A stretch of DNA of 64,000 nt from assembly GCA_016936455.1 (NCBI GenBank), contig JAFGXV010000029.1, positions 1 through 64,000 on the forward strand, written 5' to 3'. Origin of the DNA: Desulfuromonadaceae bacterium (GTDB taxonomy: Bacteria; Desulfobacterota; Desulfuromonadia; Desulfuromonadales; Desulfuromonadaceae). The position numbers were made by a program, and so were the translations under genes. Shown piece after piece: positions 38,912 to 47,809 of the stretch (its first letter is position 1; each line of letters opens with the position of its first letter). The notes beneath the pieces were generated by a model. The model made no database searches. It was not told where the DNA came from and saw nothing but the letters and a program-made list of their open reading frames with translations.

Positions 38912-40302
38912 GTCAGAAACTCTGGGGTGGCCGCTTTACCCAGCCGACGGACAAATTCGTCGAGGAATTCACCGCCTCCATCGGCTTTGAGCAACGCCTG
39001 GCCGAATACGACATCCGCGGCTCCCAGGCCCATGCCGAAATGCTCGGCCGCCAGGGCATCATCAGCACGGAGGACGCGCAGCAGATCATCGACGGACTCG
39101 ACGCCATCCGCGTCGACATCGAAGCCGGCCGCATCGAATTCTCGGTGGCGCTGGAGGATATCCACATGAACGTCGAGGCGCGCCTGACGGAACGGATCGG
39201 CGCCGTCGGCGGCCGCCTGCATACAGGCCGAAGCCGCAATGATCAGGTGGCGGTGGACGTGCGCCTGTACCTGCGCGACGAGATCGACACGGTGCTGGAC
39301 TACCTCGACAAGCTCGAAGACGCCCTGCTGACCCAGGCCGAGAACCATCTCGATGTCATCATGCCCGGCTACACCCATCTGCAGACCGCCCAGCCGGTGC
39401 TCTACGCCCACCACATGCTGGCTTACCGTGAGATGATCGCGCGCGACCGCAGCCGGCTGGTGGATCTGCGCCGCCGCTTCAACGTGCTGCCGCTCGGCGC
39501 CGGGGCCCTGGCCGGCACCACCTTCCCCATCGACCGGGAATGGGTGGCACAGAAGTTGGGCTTTGACGGCGTCACCCGCAACAGCCTCGATTCGGTGTCG
39601 GACCGGGATTTCGCCATCGAATTCTGCAGTTTCTCCAGCATCCTCATGATGCACCTGTCACGCTTGGCCGAGGAACTGATCCTGTGGTCGAGCGCCGACT
39701 TCCATTTCATCGACCTGTCCGATGCCTTCTGCACCGGCAGCTCCATCATGCCACAGAAAAAAAATCCCGACGTACCCGAGCTGGTGCGCGGCAAAACCGG
39801 CCGCGTCTACGGCAACCTGATGGCCCTGCTGACCCTGATGAAATCGTTGCCCCTGGCCTACAACAAGGACATGCAGGAAGACAAGGAACCGCTGTTCGAC
39901 ACCATCGACACGGTCAAGGGCAGCCTGAAGATCTTTGCCGACATGATCGCCGAGATGCGAGTCAATGCCGGCACCATGCGCATCGCCGCCGCCCGCGGCT
40001 TCTCCACCGCCACCGATGTCGCCGACTACTGTGTACGCAAGGGCCTGCCTTTCCGTCAGGCGCATGAGGTGGTGGGCAAAACCGTTCGCTACTGCGTGGA
40101 AACGGGCAAGGACATCCCCGAACTGAGCCTGGAAGAATTCCGCACCTTCAGCGAGCTGATCGAGGCCGACATCTACGACTATGTGACCCTTGAAGCCTCG
40201 GTCAATGCCCGCAAGGCCACCGGCGGCACCGCCCGTGAAGCCGTTGAACGCGAAATCGCCCGCGCCCGTGGACAGCGCCAGGAGAACTCATCATGCGTTT
40301 AA
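38908..40302 (+). CDS. argH: argininosuccinate lyase
   Basis: 464 aa; splits argininosuccinate into arginine and fumarate, the last step of the pathway. The fumarase/lyase signature [18 protein letters not shown] is intact (about residues 280-297). Also visible are [19 protein letters not shown] and [18 protein letters not shown], with the catalytic His and Thr. The start lies in CCATGAG and overlaps the previous stop by 4 bases. Its own stop overlaps the next gene by 10 bases. Confidence 0.98.
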   Translation: MSQKLWGGRFTQPTDKFVEEFTASIGFEQRLAEYDIRGSQAHAEMLGRQGIISTEDAQQIIDGLDAIRVDIEAGRIEFSVALEDIHMNVEARLTERIGAVGGRLHTGRSRNDQVAVDVRLYLRDEIDTVLDYLDKLEDALLTQAENHLDVIMPGYTHLQTAQPVLYAHHMLAYREMIARDRSRLVDLRRRFNVLPLGAGALAGTTFPIDREWVAQKLGFDGVTRNSLDSVSDRDFAIEFCSFSSILMMHLSRLAEELILWSSADFHFIDLSDAFCTGSSIMPQKKNPDVPELVRGKTGRVYGNLMALLTLMKSLPLAYNKDMQEDKEPLFDTIDTVKGSLKIFADMIAEMRVNAGTMRIAAARGFSTATDVADYCVRKGLPFRQAHEVVGKTVRYCVETGKDIPELSLEEFRTFSELIEADIYDYVTLEASVNARKATGGTAREAVEREIARARGQRQENSSCV

Positions 40303-41075
40303 ACCGTATCGGCTGCACGCTGCTGCTCATCAGCCTCATCAGCCTCATCAGCCTCAGCGGATGCGGCAAAAAGGGCCCGGTCGTCCCGCTCAAGGAAGCG
40401 CTGCCCAAGGCGCCGCAACATCTGGCCTTAAGCCAAAAGGGAACGGCCCTGCTGCTGGGATGGGAGATTCCGACCCTCAATCAGGACGGCACCCCGCTCG
40501 AGGACCTGAAGGAATTCGCCATTTACAAAACGGACTACGCGCTGGAAAAGGGCTGCCCCGAATGCCGCACCCCCAACCGGCTGTTACGCAGCATTGATGT
40601 CGCCTGGTACCACAGCAGCCACCCCGACAGCCGCCGTCTCTACCTGTGGGACAGCGCCGTTGAAGAAGACACGGGCTACCGCTATCGCATCGTCCCCCTG
40701 AACAGCAACGGCCATGCCGGCGCCGACGTCACCATCCACCGCCCCTGCTACCTGCCGCCGCCACCGCCGGTCGCCGTGCAGGGCGAGGGCCATGACCGCC
40801 AGGTTCTGCTGCGCTGGCAGGAGACACTGCCGGCCGAGGGGGAAGAGGAATGGCTGGGCTACAATATCTATCGCCGCAGCGGCGACAGCTACTTCGGCGT
40901 ACAACCCCTCAACGACAAACCGCTGGCGGCTACCTACTATGAAGACCTGACGGTGGAAAACAACCGCAGTTACGATTATGCAGTGCGCAGTGTTATCCGC
41001 GTCAACGGCTTCATTGTGGAAAGTGCCCTGTCCTCGTCAGTCACGGTCCGCCCGCTGCAGACCGCCGGCTTTTAA
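40293..41075 (+). CDS. LptM-like lipoprotein extended by fibronectin type III-like domains
   Basis: 260-aa predicted lipoprotein. The signal peptide contains a triple Ile-Ser-Leu repeat from three tandem 9-bp units and ends at LSGC (Cys24). The mature N-terminus [13 protein letters not shown] matches the short LptM/YifL motif, known to assist assembly of the LPS translocon LptD in enterics. Unlike those ~60-aa proteins, two fibronectin-like beta domains follow (about residues 40-150 and 155-255), with [20 protein letters not shown] and [12 protein letters not shown]. It overlaps argH by 10 bases and precedes dapA. The role is inferred only from the N-terminus. Confidence 0.75.
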   Translation: MRLNRIGCTLLLISLISLISLSGCGKKGPVVPLKEALPKAPQHLALSQKGTALLLGWEIPTLNQDGTPLEDLKEFAIYKTDYALEKGCPECRTPNRLLRSIDVAWYHSSHPDSRRLYLWDSAVEEDTGYRYRIVPLNSNGHAGADVTIHRPCYLPPPPPVAVQGEGHDRQVLLRWQETLPAEGEEEWLGYNIYRRSGDSYFGVQPLNDKPLAATYYEDLTVENNRSYDYAVRSVIRVNGFIVESALSSSVTVRPLQTAGF

Positions 41076-41178
41076 CAGGATAACCATTGCGCAACGCCCG
41101 TCAGATATGCTATCAGGTGGGCGTAACGCTGTTTTGAAAATTTTGCGGCGATAAGTCGCTGTTTTGGAGGAGGAAAAT

Positions 41179-42054
41179 ATGTTTAAAGGCTCTATGGTCG
41201 CCATCATCACCCCGTTTACCGAGGATGGCCGCGTCAATGAAGACGCATTCCGCGAACTGGTCGAATACCAGATCGAAAACGGCACCGATGTCATTGTGCC
41301 CTGCGGCACCACCGGCGAATCCGCTACCCTGAACTATGAAGAACACGATCTGGTGGTTCGCGCCTGCATCGAGCAGGTCAACGGCCGGATTCCCGTCATT
41401 GCCGGCACCGGCTCCAACTCGACGGCCGAGGCCATTGAAATGAGCCGCCATGCCAAGGAAATGGGTGCTGACGGTCTGCTGCTGGTCAGCCCCTACTACA
41501 ACAAGCCCTCCCAGGAAGGGCTCTACCAGCACTACAAGGCCATTGCCGAAGCCGTGGCCCTGCCGCAGGTTCTTTACAACGTACCTGGCCGCACCGGCAT
41601 GAACATGCAGGCGGCCACCACCATCCGGCTGGCTGAAATCGCCAACATCGTCGCCATCAAGGAAGCGTCCGGCGATATCACCCAGGCCAGCGAAATCCTC
41701 AGCAAAGCCGGCGACAAGATCGACGTACTCTCCGGCGACGATTTCCTCACCCTGCCGCTGATGGCGGTTGGCGCCAAGGGCGTCATCTCGGTGACCGCCA
41801 ACATCATGCCAAAGGAAGTCAAGGCCATGGTCACCGCCATCGAAGAAGGACGCTGGGAAGACGCCCGGCTGATGCACCTGAACCTGCTCGACATCCACAA
41901 CGCCATGTTCATTGAGTCGAATCCGGTGCCGGTCAAGACAGCGGTTGCCCTGCAGGGTCGCGCCAGTGCCAAGGTCCGTCAACCCCTGGCCGACCTGCTA
42001 CCGGCCAGCCTGGAAAAACTGAAAACCATCATGGGCCGTTACGACCTGATCTAG
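41179..42054 (+). CDS. dapA: 4-hydroxy-tetrahydrodipicolinate synthase
   Basis: 291-aa aldolase condensing pyruvate with aspartate semialdehyde, the first step of lysine/DAP synthesis. The ATG at 41179 follows GGAGGAGGAAAAT; an ATG 15 bases upstream is unlikely. Motifs: MVAIITPFTEDGRVN, CGTTGESATLNYEEH, the catalytic Tyr in VLYNVPGRTGMN and Schiff-base Lys in IVAIKEASGDI. The Tyr/Lys pair indicates a true DapA. A possible terminator separates it from dapB. Confidence 0.98.
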   Translation: MFKGSMVAIITPFTEDGRVNEDAFRELVEYQIENGTDVIVPCGTTGESATLNYEEHDLVVRACIEQVNGRIPVIAGTGSNSTAEAIEMSRHAKEMGADGLLLVSPYYNKPSQEGLYQHYKAIAEAVALPQVLYNVPGRTGMNMQAATTIRLAEIANIVAIKEASGDITQASEILSKAGDKIDVLSGDDFLTLPLMAVGAKGVISVTANIMPKEVKAMVTAIEEGRWEDARLMHLNLLDIHNAMFIESNPVPVKTAVALQGRASAKVRQPLADLLPASLEKLKTIMGRYDLI

Positions 42055-42088
42055 TCTGCACTCAATCATTACCTGCACCCGTACACTG

Positions 42089-42118
42089 CCGCTGCGGTCT
42101 ACCGACCGCAGCGGTTTT
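42089..42118 (+). terminator. possible Rho-independent terminator between dapA and dapB
   Basis: CCGCTGCGGT (42089-42098) pairs perfectly with ACCGCAGCGG (42105-42114) around CTACCG, followed by TTTTCT. The T-run is short, so partial read-through into dapB is possible. Confidence 0.6.
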
Positions 42119-42177
42119 CTGCACCAGCCGCGTGCCACGCCGTGACGTGTGCGCTCTCTGGTAGAAAGAGGACAACC

Positions 42178-42981
42178 ATGCTGAAAATTGCCATAACCGG
42201 TGCCGGTGGGCGGATGGGCGCCCGCCTGATCCATGCGGTCAACGAATCGCCGACGTTGCAACTGGCCGCCGCCGTGGAGCGCTCGGGTCATGATCAGATC
42301 GGCCAGGACGCCGGGCTGGTCGCCGGCTGTGGCGCACTGGGTGTGCCCATTATCGACGACCTGGCCCAGGCCATGCAGCAGGCGGACATCCTGATCGACT
42401 TCACCTTTCCCGAAGTCTCGCTGGCCAATGCCCGCGTCTGCGGCGCTGCCGGCAAGAAGATGGTCATCGGCTCCACCGGTTTCACCCCGGCCCAGCGCGA
42501 CGAGCTGGCCGCGCTGACGCAGGAGACCGCCATCGTGCTGGCGCCTAATATGAGCGTCGGGGTCAACGCCTGCTTCAAGCTGCTCAAAGAAGCGGCCACC
42601 ATTCTGGGTGAGGGCTTTGACGTCGAAATTGTCGAACTGCACCATAACAAGAAGAAGGATTCCCCTTCCGGCACTGCCGTGCGCATGGGTGAAGTGGTGG
42701 CTGACGCCCTCGGCCGCGACTACAACCAGGTGGCCAACTATCACCGCGAAGGCATCTGCGGTGAGCGGACCAAAGAGGAAATCGGCATGCAGACTGTACG
42801 CGGCGGCGACATTGTCGGCGAACACACGGTCTATTTCATCGGCATGGGTGAGCGTATCGAAATCACCCACCGCGCCATGAGCCGCGACATGTTCGCCCGC
42901 GGCGCGACACGCGCCTGCAACTGGCTGGCCGACAAAAAACAGGGCTTCTTCGACATGCAGGACGTCCTCGGTCTGCGCTGA
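42178..42981 (+). CDS. dapB: 4-hydroxy-tetrahydrodipicolinate reductase
   Basis: 267-aa NAD(P)H-dependent enzyme, second committed step to DAP. The Rossmann motif is KIAITGAGGRMGARL and the substrate-binding signature ELHHNKKKDSPSGTAVRMGE is complete, with catalytic His and Lys. The ATG at 42178 follows AGAAAGAGGACAACC; an in-frame start at 42142 lacks family similarity. A small lipoprotein gene follows 32 bp later, then dapL. Confidence 0.98.
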   Translation: MLKIAITGAGGRMGARLIHAVNESPTLQLAAAVERSGHDQIGQDAGLVAGCGALGVPIIDDLAQAMQQADILIDFTFPEVSLANARVCGAAGKKMVIGSTGFTPAQRDELAALTQETAIVLAPNMSVGVNACFKLLKEAATILGEGFDVEIVELHHNKKKDSPSGTAVRMGEVVADALGRDYNQVANYHREGICGERTKEEIGMQTVRGGDIVGEHTVYFIGMGERIEITHRAMSRDMFARGATRACNWLADKKQGFFDMQDVLGLR

Positions 42982-43013
42982 GGGCAACCGACCTACGACC
43001 TCGGGAGAAAAAC

Positions 43014-43163
43014 ATGAAACGACCTGCGAACCTGCTGACTTGGGCACTGAAATGGGCCGTTATTATTTTGTTCACCCTGTCTTTGACCGGGTGCGAAACC
43101 CTGCATGGTCTCGGCCGCGATTTTGAAGGATTTGGCCGCTGGATTCAGGAATGTTGCGAATAA
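43014..43163 (+). CDS. second entericidin-like small lipoprotein
   Basis: 49-aa gene between dapB and dapL. The ATG follows CGGGAGAAAAAC. The signal peptide MKRPANLLTWALKWAVIILF leads to lipobox LTGC (Cys27). The mature part CETLHGLGRDFEGFGRWIQE shares the G-x-GRD-x(3)-G-x-W-I pattern with the lipoprotein at 7495-7632, though it ends in two Cys (QECCE). Function unknown; in enterics such peptides are tied to envelope stress. It is on the same strand and probably the same transcript as the lysine genes. Confidence 0.8.
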   Translation: MKRPANLLTWALKWAVIILFTLSLTGCETLHGLGRDFEGFGRWIQECCE

Positions 43164-43172
43164 AACAGAACT

Positions 43173-43197
43173 CTGTTCCGGCACCTTTGCCGGACAG
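43173..43197 (+). other. stable hairpin between the small lipoprotein and dapL
   Basis: TCCGGCA pairs with TGCCGGA around CCTT, extended by CTG/CAG with a one-base bulge. There is no T-run, so it is more likely an mRNA stability or processing element than a terminator. Confidence 0.35.
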
Positions 43198-43220
43198 GAC
43201 ACAGAACATAAGGAGTTTTT

Positions 43221-44456
43221 ATGGCACGTTTGAACGATAACTACCTCAAGCTGCAGGCTGGCTATCTCTTTCCGGAAATCAGCCGCCGCGTCAGCGCCTT
43301 TGCTGCCGCTCACCCCAACGACAAGGTGATCCGTCTGGGCATCGGTGATGTGACCAAACCGCTGGTTCCCGCAGTGCTCAAAGCGTTTCATGAGGGCGTG
43401 GACGATCTGGCCGGAAGCGCCAAGTTTCACGGCTACGGTCCGGAACAGGGCTACGACTGGCTGATCCAGACCATCATCGACAAGTCCTACAAGCCCCTCG
43501 GCGTCGAACTTGAGGTCAGCGAGATGTTCATCTCCGACGGCTCCAAGTGCGACTGCGCCAACATCCTCGACATCTTCGATCTGAGCTGCAAGGTGGCCAT
43601 CGGCGATCCGGTCTATCCGGTGTACAACGACACCAATGTCATGGTCGGTCGCACCGGCAAAGCCAATGAAAAGGGCTATTACGACGGCATCGTCTACATG
43701 CCATGCACCGAGGAAAACGGCTTCTTCCCGGCCTACCCGACGGAGAAGGTCGACATCATCTACCTGTGCTTCCCCAATAATCCCACCGGAGCCGTGGCCA
43801 CCAAGGAACAGCTCAAGGGCTGGGTCGATTACGCGCTGGCCAATGATGCCGTCATCCTGTTCGATGCCGCCTACGAAGCCTTCATCACCGAGCCGGGAAT
43901 TCCCCACTCCATCTATGAGATCGAGGGCGCCAAACAGTGCGCCATCGAATTCCGCAGCTTCTCCAAAACCGCCGGCTTCACCGGAGTGCGCTGCGGGCTG
44001 ACCGTGGTACCGCAGCAGCTGATGGCCACCACCGAAAACGGCGAAAAGGTCTCCCTGAACCGGCTGTGGAACCGCCGCCAGTGCACCAAGTTCAACGGCG
44101 TCTCCTACCCGGTTCAGCGCGCTGCCGCCGCCGTCTATTCCGACGAAGGCTGGCCGCAGGTGCAGGAAATTATCGACTTCTACATGGAGAACGCCCGCAT
44201 TATCCGCGAGGGCCTGAAAGCCGCCGGCATCACCTGTTACGGTGGCGTCAACGCGCCCTACATCTGGCTGAAAACCCCCGCCGGCCTGAGCAGCTGGGAC
44301 TTTTTCGACAAACTGCTCAATGAGTGTTTCGTCGTCGGCACCCCCGGCAGCGGCTTCGGCCCCAGCGGCGAAGGCTACTTCCGCCTCAGCGCCTTCGGTG
44401 AGCGCGCCAATGTGGAAGAAGCGGTCAAACGCATCGTCCAGAAATGGGGCCGCTGA
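43221..44456 (+). CDS. dapL: LL-diaminopimelate aminotransferase
   Basis: 411-aa PLP enzyme converting tetrahydrodipicolinate directly to LL-DAP, bypassing the acylated dapCDE route. Motifs: [60 protein letters not shown] and the Schiff-base Lys in [15 protein letters not shown]. The N-terminal [15 protein letters not shown] is diagnostic of DapL rather than general aspartate aminotransferases. The ATG follows ATAAGGAGTTTTT. Confidence 0.98.
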   Translation: MARLNDNYLKLQAGYLFPEISRRVSAFAAAHPNDKVIRLGIGDVTKPLVPAVLKAFHEGVDDLAGSAKFHGYGPEQGYDWLIQTIIDKSYKPLGVELEVSEMFISDGSKCDCANILDIFDLSCKVAIGDPVYPVYNDTNVMVGRTGKANEKGYYDGIVYMPCTEENGFFPAYPTEKVDIIYLCFPNNPTGAVATKEQLKGWVDYALANDAVILFDAAYEAFITEPGIPHSIYEIEGAKQCAIEFRSFSKTAGFTGVRCGLTVVPQQLMATTENGEKVSLNRLWNRRQCTKFNGVSYPVQRAAAAVYSDEGWPQVQEIIDFYMENARIIREGLKAAGITCYGGVNAPYIWLKTPAGLSSWDFFDKLLNECFVVGTPGSGFGPSGEGYFRLSAFGERANVEEAVKRIVQKWGR

Positions 44457-44857
44457 TTCCAAGCGTACGAAACCAATCGGGCCGGACGCCATCGCGGCGA
44501 CCGGCCCTTTCGTTTCGGCCGCTCATTGTGTTGCTGCTCTGCCTGGGCGTTCTTGCTGGCTGCCGCGATGCCACCCCCGTCGCCGATGAATCGACCGCGA
44601 CACCGGCAACGCCTGAGAGCACCCAGCCTGTCAGCATTCCACAACGCAACGTGGAACTCGAATATCAACCGCTCCCGACCGACCACGGTGTCACAGATCT
44701 GCTGACGGCCCCGCCTCAGCGCCGCTCTCAAAAACCGGAGGCGCCCATCGCCACCAAACCCAGCCTGCATGGGAAACTGCTGCTGCGCGAGGACACGCTG
44801 GACGCACGGGAACTGGTGAATGGCGCCCAGGTCGAGCTGCGCGTGCCACTGCGCTGA
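44444..44857 (+). CDS. putative lipoprotein, function unknown
   Basis: 137 aa if started at 44444, overlapping the dapL end by 13 bases. A hydrophobic signal ([16 protein letters not shown]) places the lipid Cys at residue 40. The mature part is Thr/Pro-rich, then [20 protein letters not shown] near the end. The start is uncertain: no clear ribosome site precedes 44444, and a terminator-like hairpin (44479-44515) falls in the first 25 codons. A start after it, such as GTG near 44527, would leave an unusually short signal peptide. No family recognised. Confidence 0.5.
   Translation: MGPLIPSVRNQSGRTPSRRPALSFRPLIVLLLCLGVLAGCRDATPVADESTATPATPESTQPVSIPQRNVELEYQPLPTDHGVTDLLTAPPQRRSQKPEAPIATKPSLHGKLLLREDTLDARELVNGAQVELRVPLR
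44479..44515 (+). terminator. possible dapL terminator inside the next gene's 5' end
   Basis: GGGCCGG pairs with CCGGCCC, with inner GCC/GGC pairs, followed by TTTCGTTT. It lies 22 bp after the dapL stop but within the predicted lipoprotein coding region. Confidence 0.45.
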
Positions 44858-44866
44858 ATCCCGGCG

Positions 44867-47368
44867 TTAAAAACTCAACTGCACTCTCGGCTCCCCGGCT
44901 TCCGGCTCAACACGCGGCTGACACTGCAACAACTGGCCGGGCAGTGCGCCGCCAGGCGAGAGCAGCAGATCGGATACGACCTGATTCCGCGCACGCACCA
45001 AACGGGTCAACGCAGCGTCCATACTCTGACTGGCCTTCGCAACCGCCTCGCCCGCCGGGCGCAGAACCTCCACATCCTTCTGACTCACATGGCTGCACAG
45101 AGTCAAGCGCAGTCCCGGTCGTTGCTGCAACAGCTGGCGCACAGAATCCAGCTTCTGCTGTGAGCCCTCCGCCACTTCGGCCGACCCCGGCTGAAATGTC
45201 ACATCCGGCAACGCCAGCATGTCTCCATCCCCCAGCAAGCTGGCACCCAGTTTAAACACCACGCCCACCGGCGCCAGCGTCAGCTGGACCGCACTCTGTA
45301 CCGCCTTGACCAGGGCGGTCCGCACCAGCGGCAGCAGGGACAGATCCGGGGCATCGAGCGGTCCCGAAAACGGCAGATCCAGGCGGATGTCCCCCTGACG
45401 ATCGCGCAGCAACGCCAGAGCCAAAGGCAGCGGCAGCCCCAGGCTCTGTTCCAGCTGCTGCTGGCGCTGGGCATCATAGGGTTGAAGCGCCAGACCACGC
45501 AGCACCACCCGGCTGTCGAGATCAACCTCCCCCTGCTGCAACGGAGCATCCAGTTCCAGGTCCAGTTCTCCGCGTTCCAGCCGGTAGCCGAGGGCTGGCT
45601 CGAGATAGGGGGCCAGTTCGGTCAGCTGCAGATGCGCCAGTGAACCCGTCACCCGCCCATCGGGTTTTCCCGCCAGCAGCGTGAGGCTGCCGGCAGCGTG
45701 CAGCGCGGCCCCGTGCGCCCCCTCGGCCTCAAGCATCAGATCCGTGGGCTGCTGCGGGAGGGCAGAATCGAGGGCTCCAATGCGACACGCCAGCCGGTTC
45801 CACTCCAGTTCCACCACCGGGGCGGTCGAATCATCCCGAAAGCCCAGCCGGCTGTCCCCTGCGATACGAAGAGAAGACAGCGCCCAGCTCAAGCCGGGCT
45901 CCGGCGGCTGTTGCTGTGGTGCAGTGGTGTTTTTTTCCTCAACCGCTGAATCCGGTTGCCAGCTCGTCAGATTGAGCTGCCCCGTCGCTGATCGGCGCAG
46001 CTGGACATCGAGACCACTGAGCAGAATCTCATTCAGGGTCAGCCGGCCGGGCTCGAAATGCCAGCAGATCTGGCTCAGATCAAGCCGCTGACAGCGCACC
46101 AGATCCGGGTCGTGCTCACTGGCTTCTGGTGCCGGACGCAGAGCCACCAGTTTCTGCCACTGGGCCTGGCCGATTTCCATCCCCTGTTCGGAGAAAGCCA
46201 GGCCTGCGAGTCGTGCGTGCTGCCACCCCAGCAGCTGCCGCTGCAAAAGCCGATCACTCAGCAGCAAGTCAGACGAATCGAGCGTACCCCCAAGCTGCCA
46301 GCGCAGCGGGGTCTCCGGGGAGAACGTCATCTGCAGGCGGCCCTGCCAGTCCATGCGCTGCTGTGCGCAGTGCACGCCGGACTGCTCAAGGGTCAGATCA
46401 AGCTGATCCAGACCAATGTCCGCATCCAGATCCGCCCGCACTGCACCGCCCGGCGACAGCTCGGCGCACCCGCGTCCCTGCCAGTCCAGATCTGCCCGCT
46501 TCAGCTGTACCTCTTGCGTGGCAACGGCCAGCTGCGCCAGCGAAACGTCCCCCTGCCAGTCAGCAATCAGTCCGCTGACAGCATTCCACTGCAGCTGACA
46601 GGCCAGATCCGTCGACAGGGTGCCAGAAAAAACCTGAATCCCGGCCTGCTGCAACCCAAAAGCAACCCGGGCCAGCGGGAGCTCCTCCAGGGTCATCGTT
46701 CCATTCCAGCACAGCGTTTCGGCAAAGGGCTGAAGCTGTCCGGAAACCGTCAGTCGTCCCTGATCAACCCGAACATGGCTATGCAGCGCAGCTCCCTGCT
46801 TTGGCAGCCAGCTGGCCAGTGCCCCGAGCTGGGCACTTTCGACCTGCACACTCCCGGGACAGCAGGTGAGCTTGGAGATAATCTCGATCTGATCCAACTC
46901 AATGCGGCCCCAGCCAATCCCCCAGGCCGGCGCCAACGTCTCATCCGGCTTCGCAGACCCCGTGCGATCCGGAGAAAGCTGCCACGGCCCCAGTTGCAGA
47001 TGAGTCGGATCCGCGCCCGTCAGAGTCAGTTGGAACTGTCGCAGCCCGGCAGACTCAACCCAAAGCTGATGCTGCCACAGCGGCCACCAGTCCAGCTCCA
47101 GCCAGAACTCCCCCAGCGACAACACCCGCTCATGGCTGTGCTCGATTTCAACATTCGATACCGACACGCGCCCCTGAAAAAAATTAATGTCAACATCGCC
47201 AATGGATGCTTGAATCTGTGGCTGGCGCTCCAGCCAGGCCTGCACCTGCCAGCGCACCAGTTCCGGCAGCAGTGCCACCAGCGCCACGACCAGCAGCGTG
47301 ACGATGGCCAACCTTCTCCACCAGCGGTGACCTCTGATACGGTCAGTCCTGCGCTCGTCCGTGCTCAT
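44867..47368 (-). CDS. DUF748 / AsmA-like envelope protein
   Basis: 833 aa. One N-terminal membrane anchor (WRRLAIVTLLVVALVALLPE, about residues 17-40) leads into a long periplasmic beta-rich region of the AsmA/DUF748 type, with repeated short strands such as SIGDVDINFFQGRVSVSNVE, LQLTELAPYLEPALGYRLE and RGLALQPYDAQ. The C-terminus (about 720-800) has an OmpA-like stretch VTFQPGSAEVAEGSQQKLDS. The family is linked to lipid transport and envelope integrity, but the exact role is unknown. Its start overlaps the end of the HxlR gene by 26 bases, so they may be cotranscribed. Confidence 0.85.
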   Translation of the reverse strand: MSTDERRTDRIRGHRWWRRLAIVTLLVVALVALLPELVRWQVQAWLERQPQIQASIGDVDINFFQGRVSVSNVEIEHSHERVLSLGEFWLELDWWPLWQHQLWVESAGLRQFQLTLTGADPTHLQLGPWQLSPDRTGSAKPDETLAPAWGIGWGRIELDQIEIISKLTCCPGSVQVESAQLGALASWLPKQGAALHSHVRVDQGRLTVSGQLQPFAETLCWNGTMTLEELPLARVAFGLQQAGIQVFSGTLSTDLACQLQWNAVSGLIADWQGDVSLAQLAVATQEVQLKRADLDWQGRGCAELSPGGAVRADLDADIGLDQLDLTLEQSGVHCAQQRMDWQGRLQMTFSPETPLRWQLGGTLDSSDLLLSDRLLQRQLLGWQHARLAGLAFSEQGMEIGQAQWQKLVALRPAPEASEHDPDLVRCQRLDLSQICWHFEPGRLTLNEILLSGLDVQLRRSATGQLNLTSWQPDSAVEEKNTTAPQQQPPEPGLSWALSSLRIAGDSRLGFRDDSTAPVVELEWNRLACRIGALDSALPQQPTDLMLEAEGAHGAALHAAGSLTLLAGKPDGRVTGSLAHLQLTELAPYLEPALGYRLERGELDLELDAPLQQGEVDLDSRVVLRGLALQPYDAQRQQQLEQSLGLPLPLALALLRDRQGDIRLDLPFSGPLDAPDLSLLPLVRTALVKAVQSAVQLTLAPVGVVFKLGASLLGDGDMLALPDVTFQPGSAEVAEGSQQKLDSVRQLLQQRPGLRLTLCSHVSQKDVEVLRPAGEAVAKASQSMDAALTRLVRARNQVVSDLLLSPGGALPGQLLQCQPRVEPEAGEPRVQLSF

Positions 47369-47687
47369 AATCCTGCCCCCAGTGACACATCTGCTCCAGA
47401 ATGGGAATAATGCTGTGGCCCAGTTCCGTCAGCGAGTATTCCACCCGCGGCGGCACTTCGGCGTAGACCTGGCGATGAATCAGCCCCTGAGCTTCCAGCT
47501 CACGCAATTGCTGGGTCAGCATCTTCTGTGTCACCCCCGCCAGACGTCGCTGCAGCTGGCTGAAGCGCAGCGTCTTCAACCGCAGGTGCCACAGGATCAG
47601 CCCTTTCCACTTTCCACCGATAACCTCCAGGGTCACGGTCACGCCACAGCGATAGACCGTTTCAAATTCCGACGCCGGCTCACTCAT
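47343..47687 (-). CDS. HxlR-family transcriptional regulator
   Basis: 114 aa from the ATG at 47687, preceded by CATGGAGAATGC. Winged helix: GGKWKGLILWHLRLKTLRFS, LAGVTQKMLTQQLRELEAQG and VPPRVEYSLTELGHSI. Cys14, in YRCGVTVTLEVIGGKW, sits where HxlR relatives such as YodB have their redox- or quinone-sensing Cys. It is divergent from the YhdH-type oxidoreductase, with an HxlR-like operator between them (47735-47749), so it probably represses that gene. Confidence 0.93.
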   Translation of the reverse strand: MSEPASEFETVYRCGVTVTLEVIGGKWKGLILWHLRLKTLRFSQLQRRLAGVTQKMLTQQLRELEAQGLIHRQVYAEVPPRVEYSLTELGHSIIPILEQMCHWGQDYEHGRAQD

Positions 47688-47734
47688 GCATTCTCCATGG
47701 TTTCTTTTTATATACCTGCTGACTTTATTGTTGG

Positions 47735-47749
47735 TACTTGTCAAAAGTA
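47735..47749. promoter_or_regulatory. candidate HxlR operator
   Basis: TACTT-GTCAA-AAGTA, an inverted repeat in the 122-bp divergent gap between the HxlR gene and the oxidoreductase gene. It resembles the TACT-N7-AGTA core described for YodB-type HxlR regulators. Confidence 0.6.
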
Positions 47750-47809
47750 TAGAATGGCTTTAGCCTTTCAACAACCATCCTTTTCAACTTCAGCACCAGG
47801 AGAAACGCC

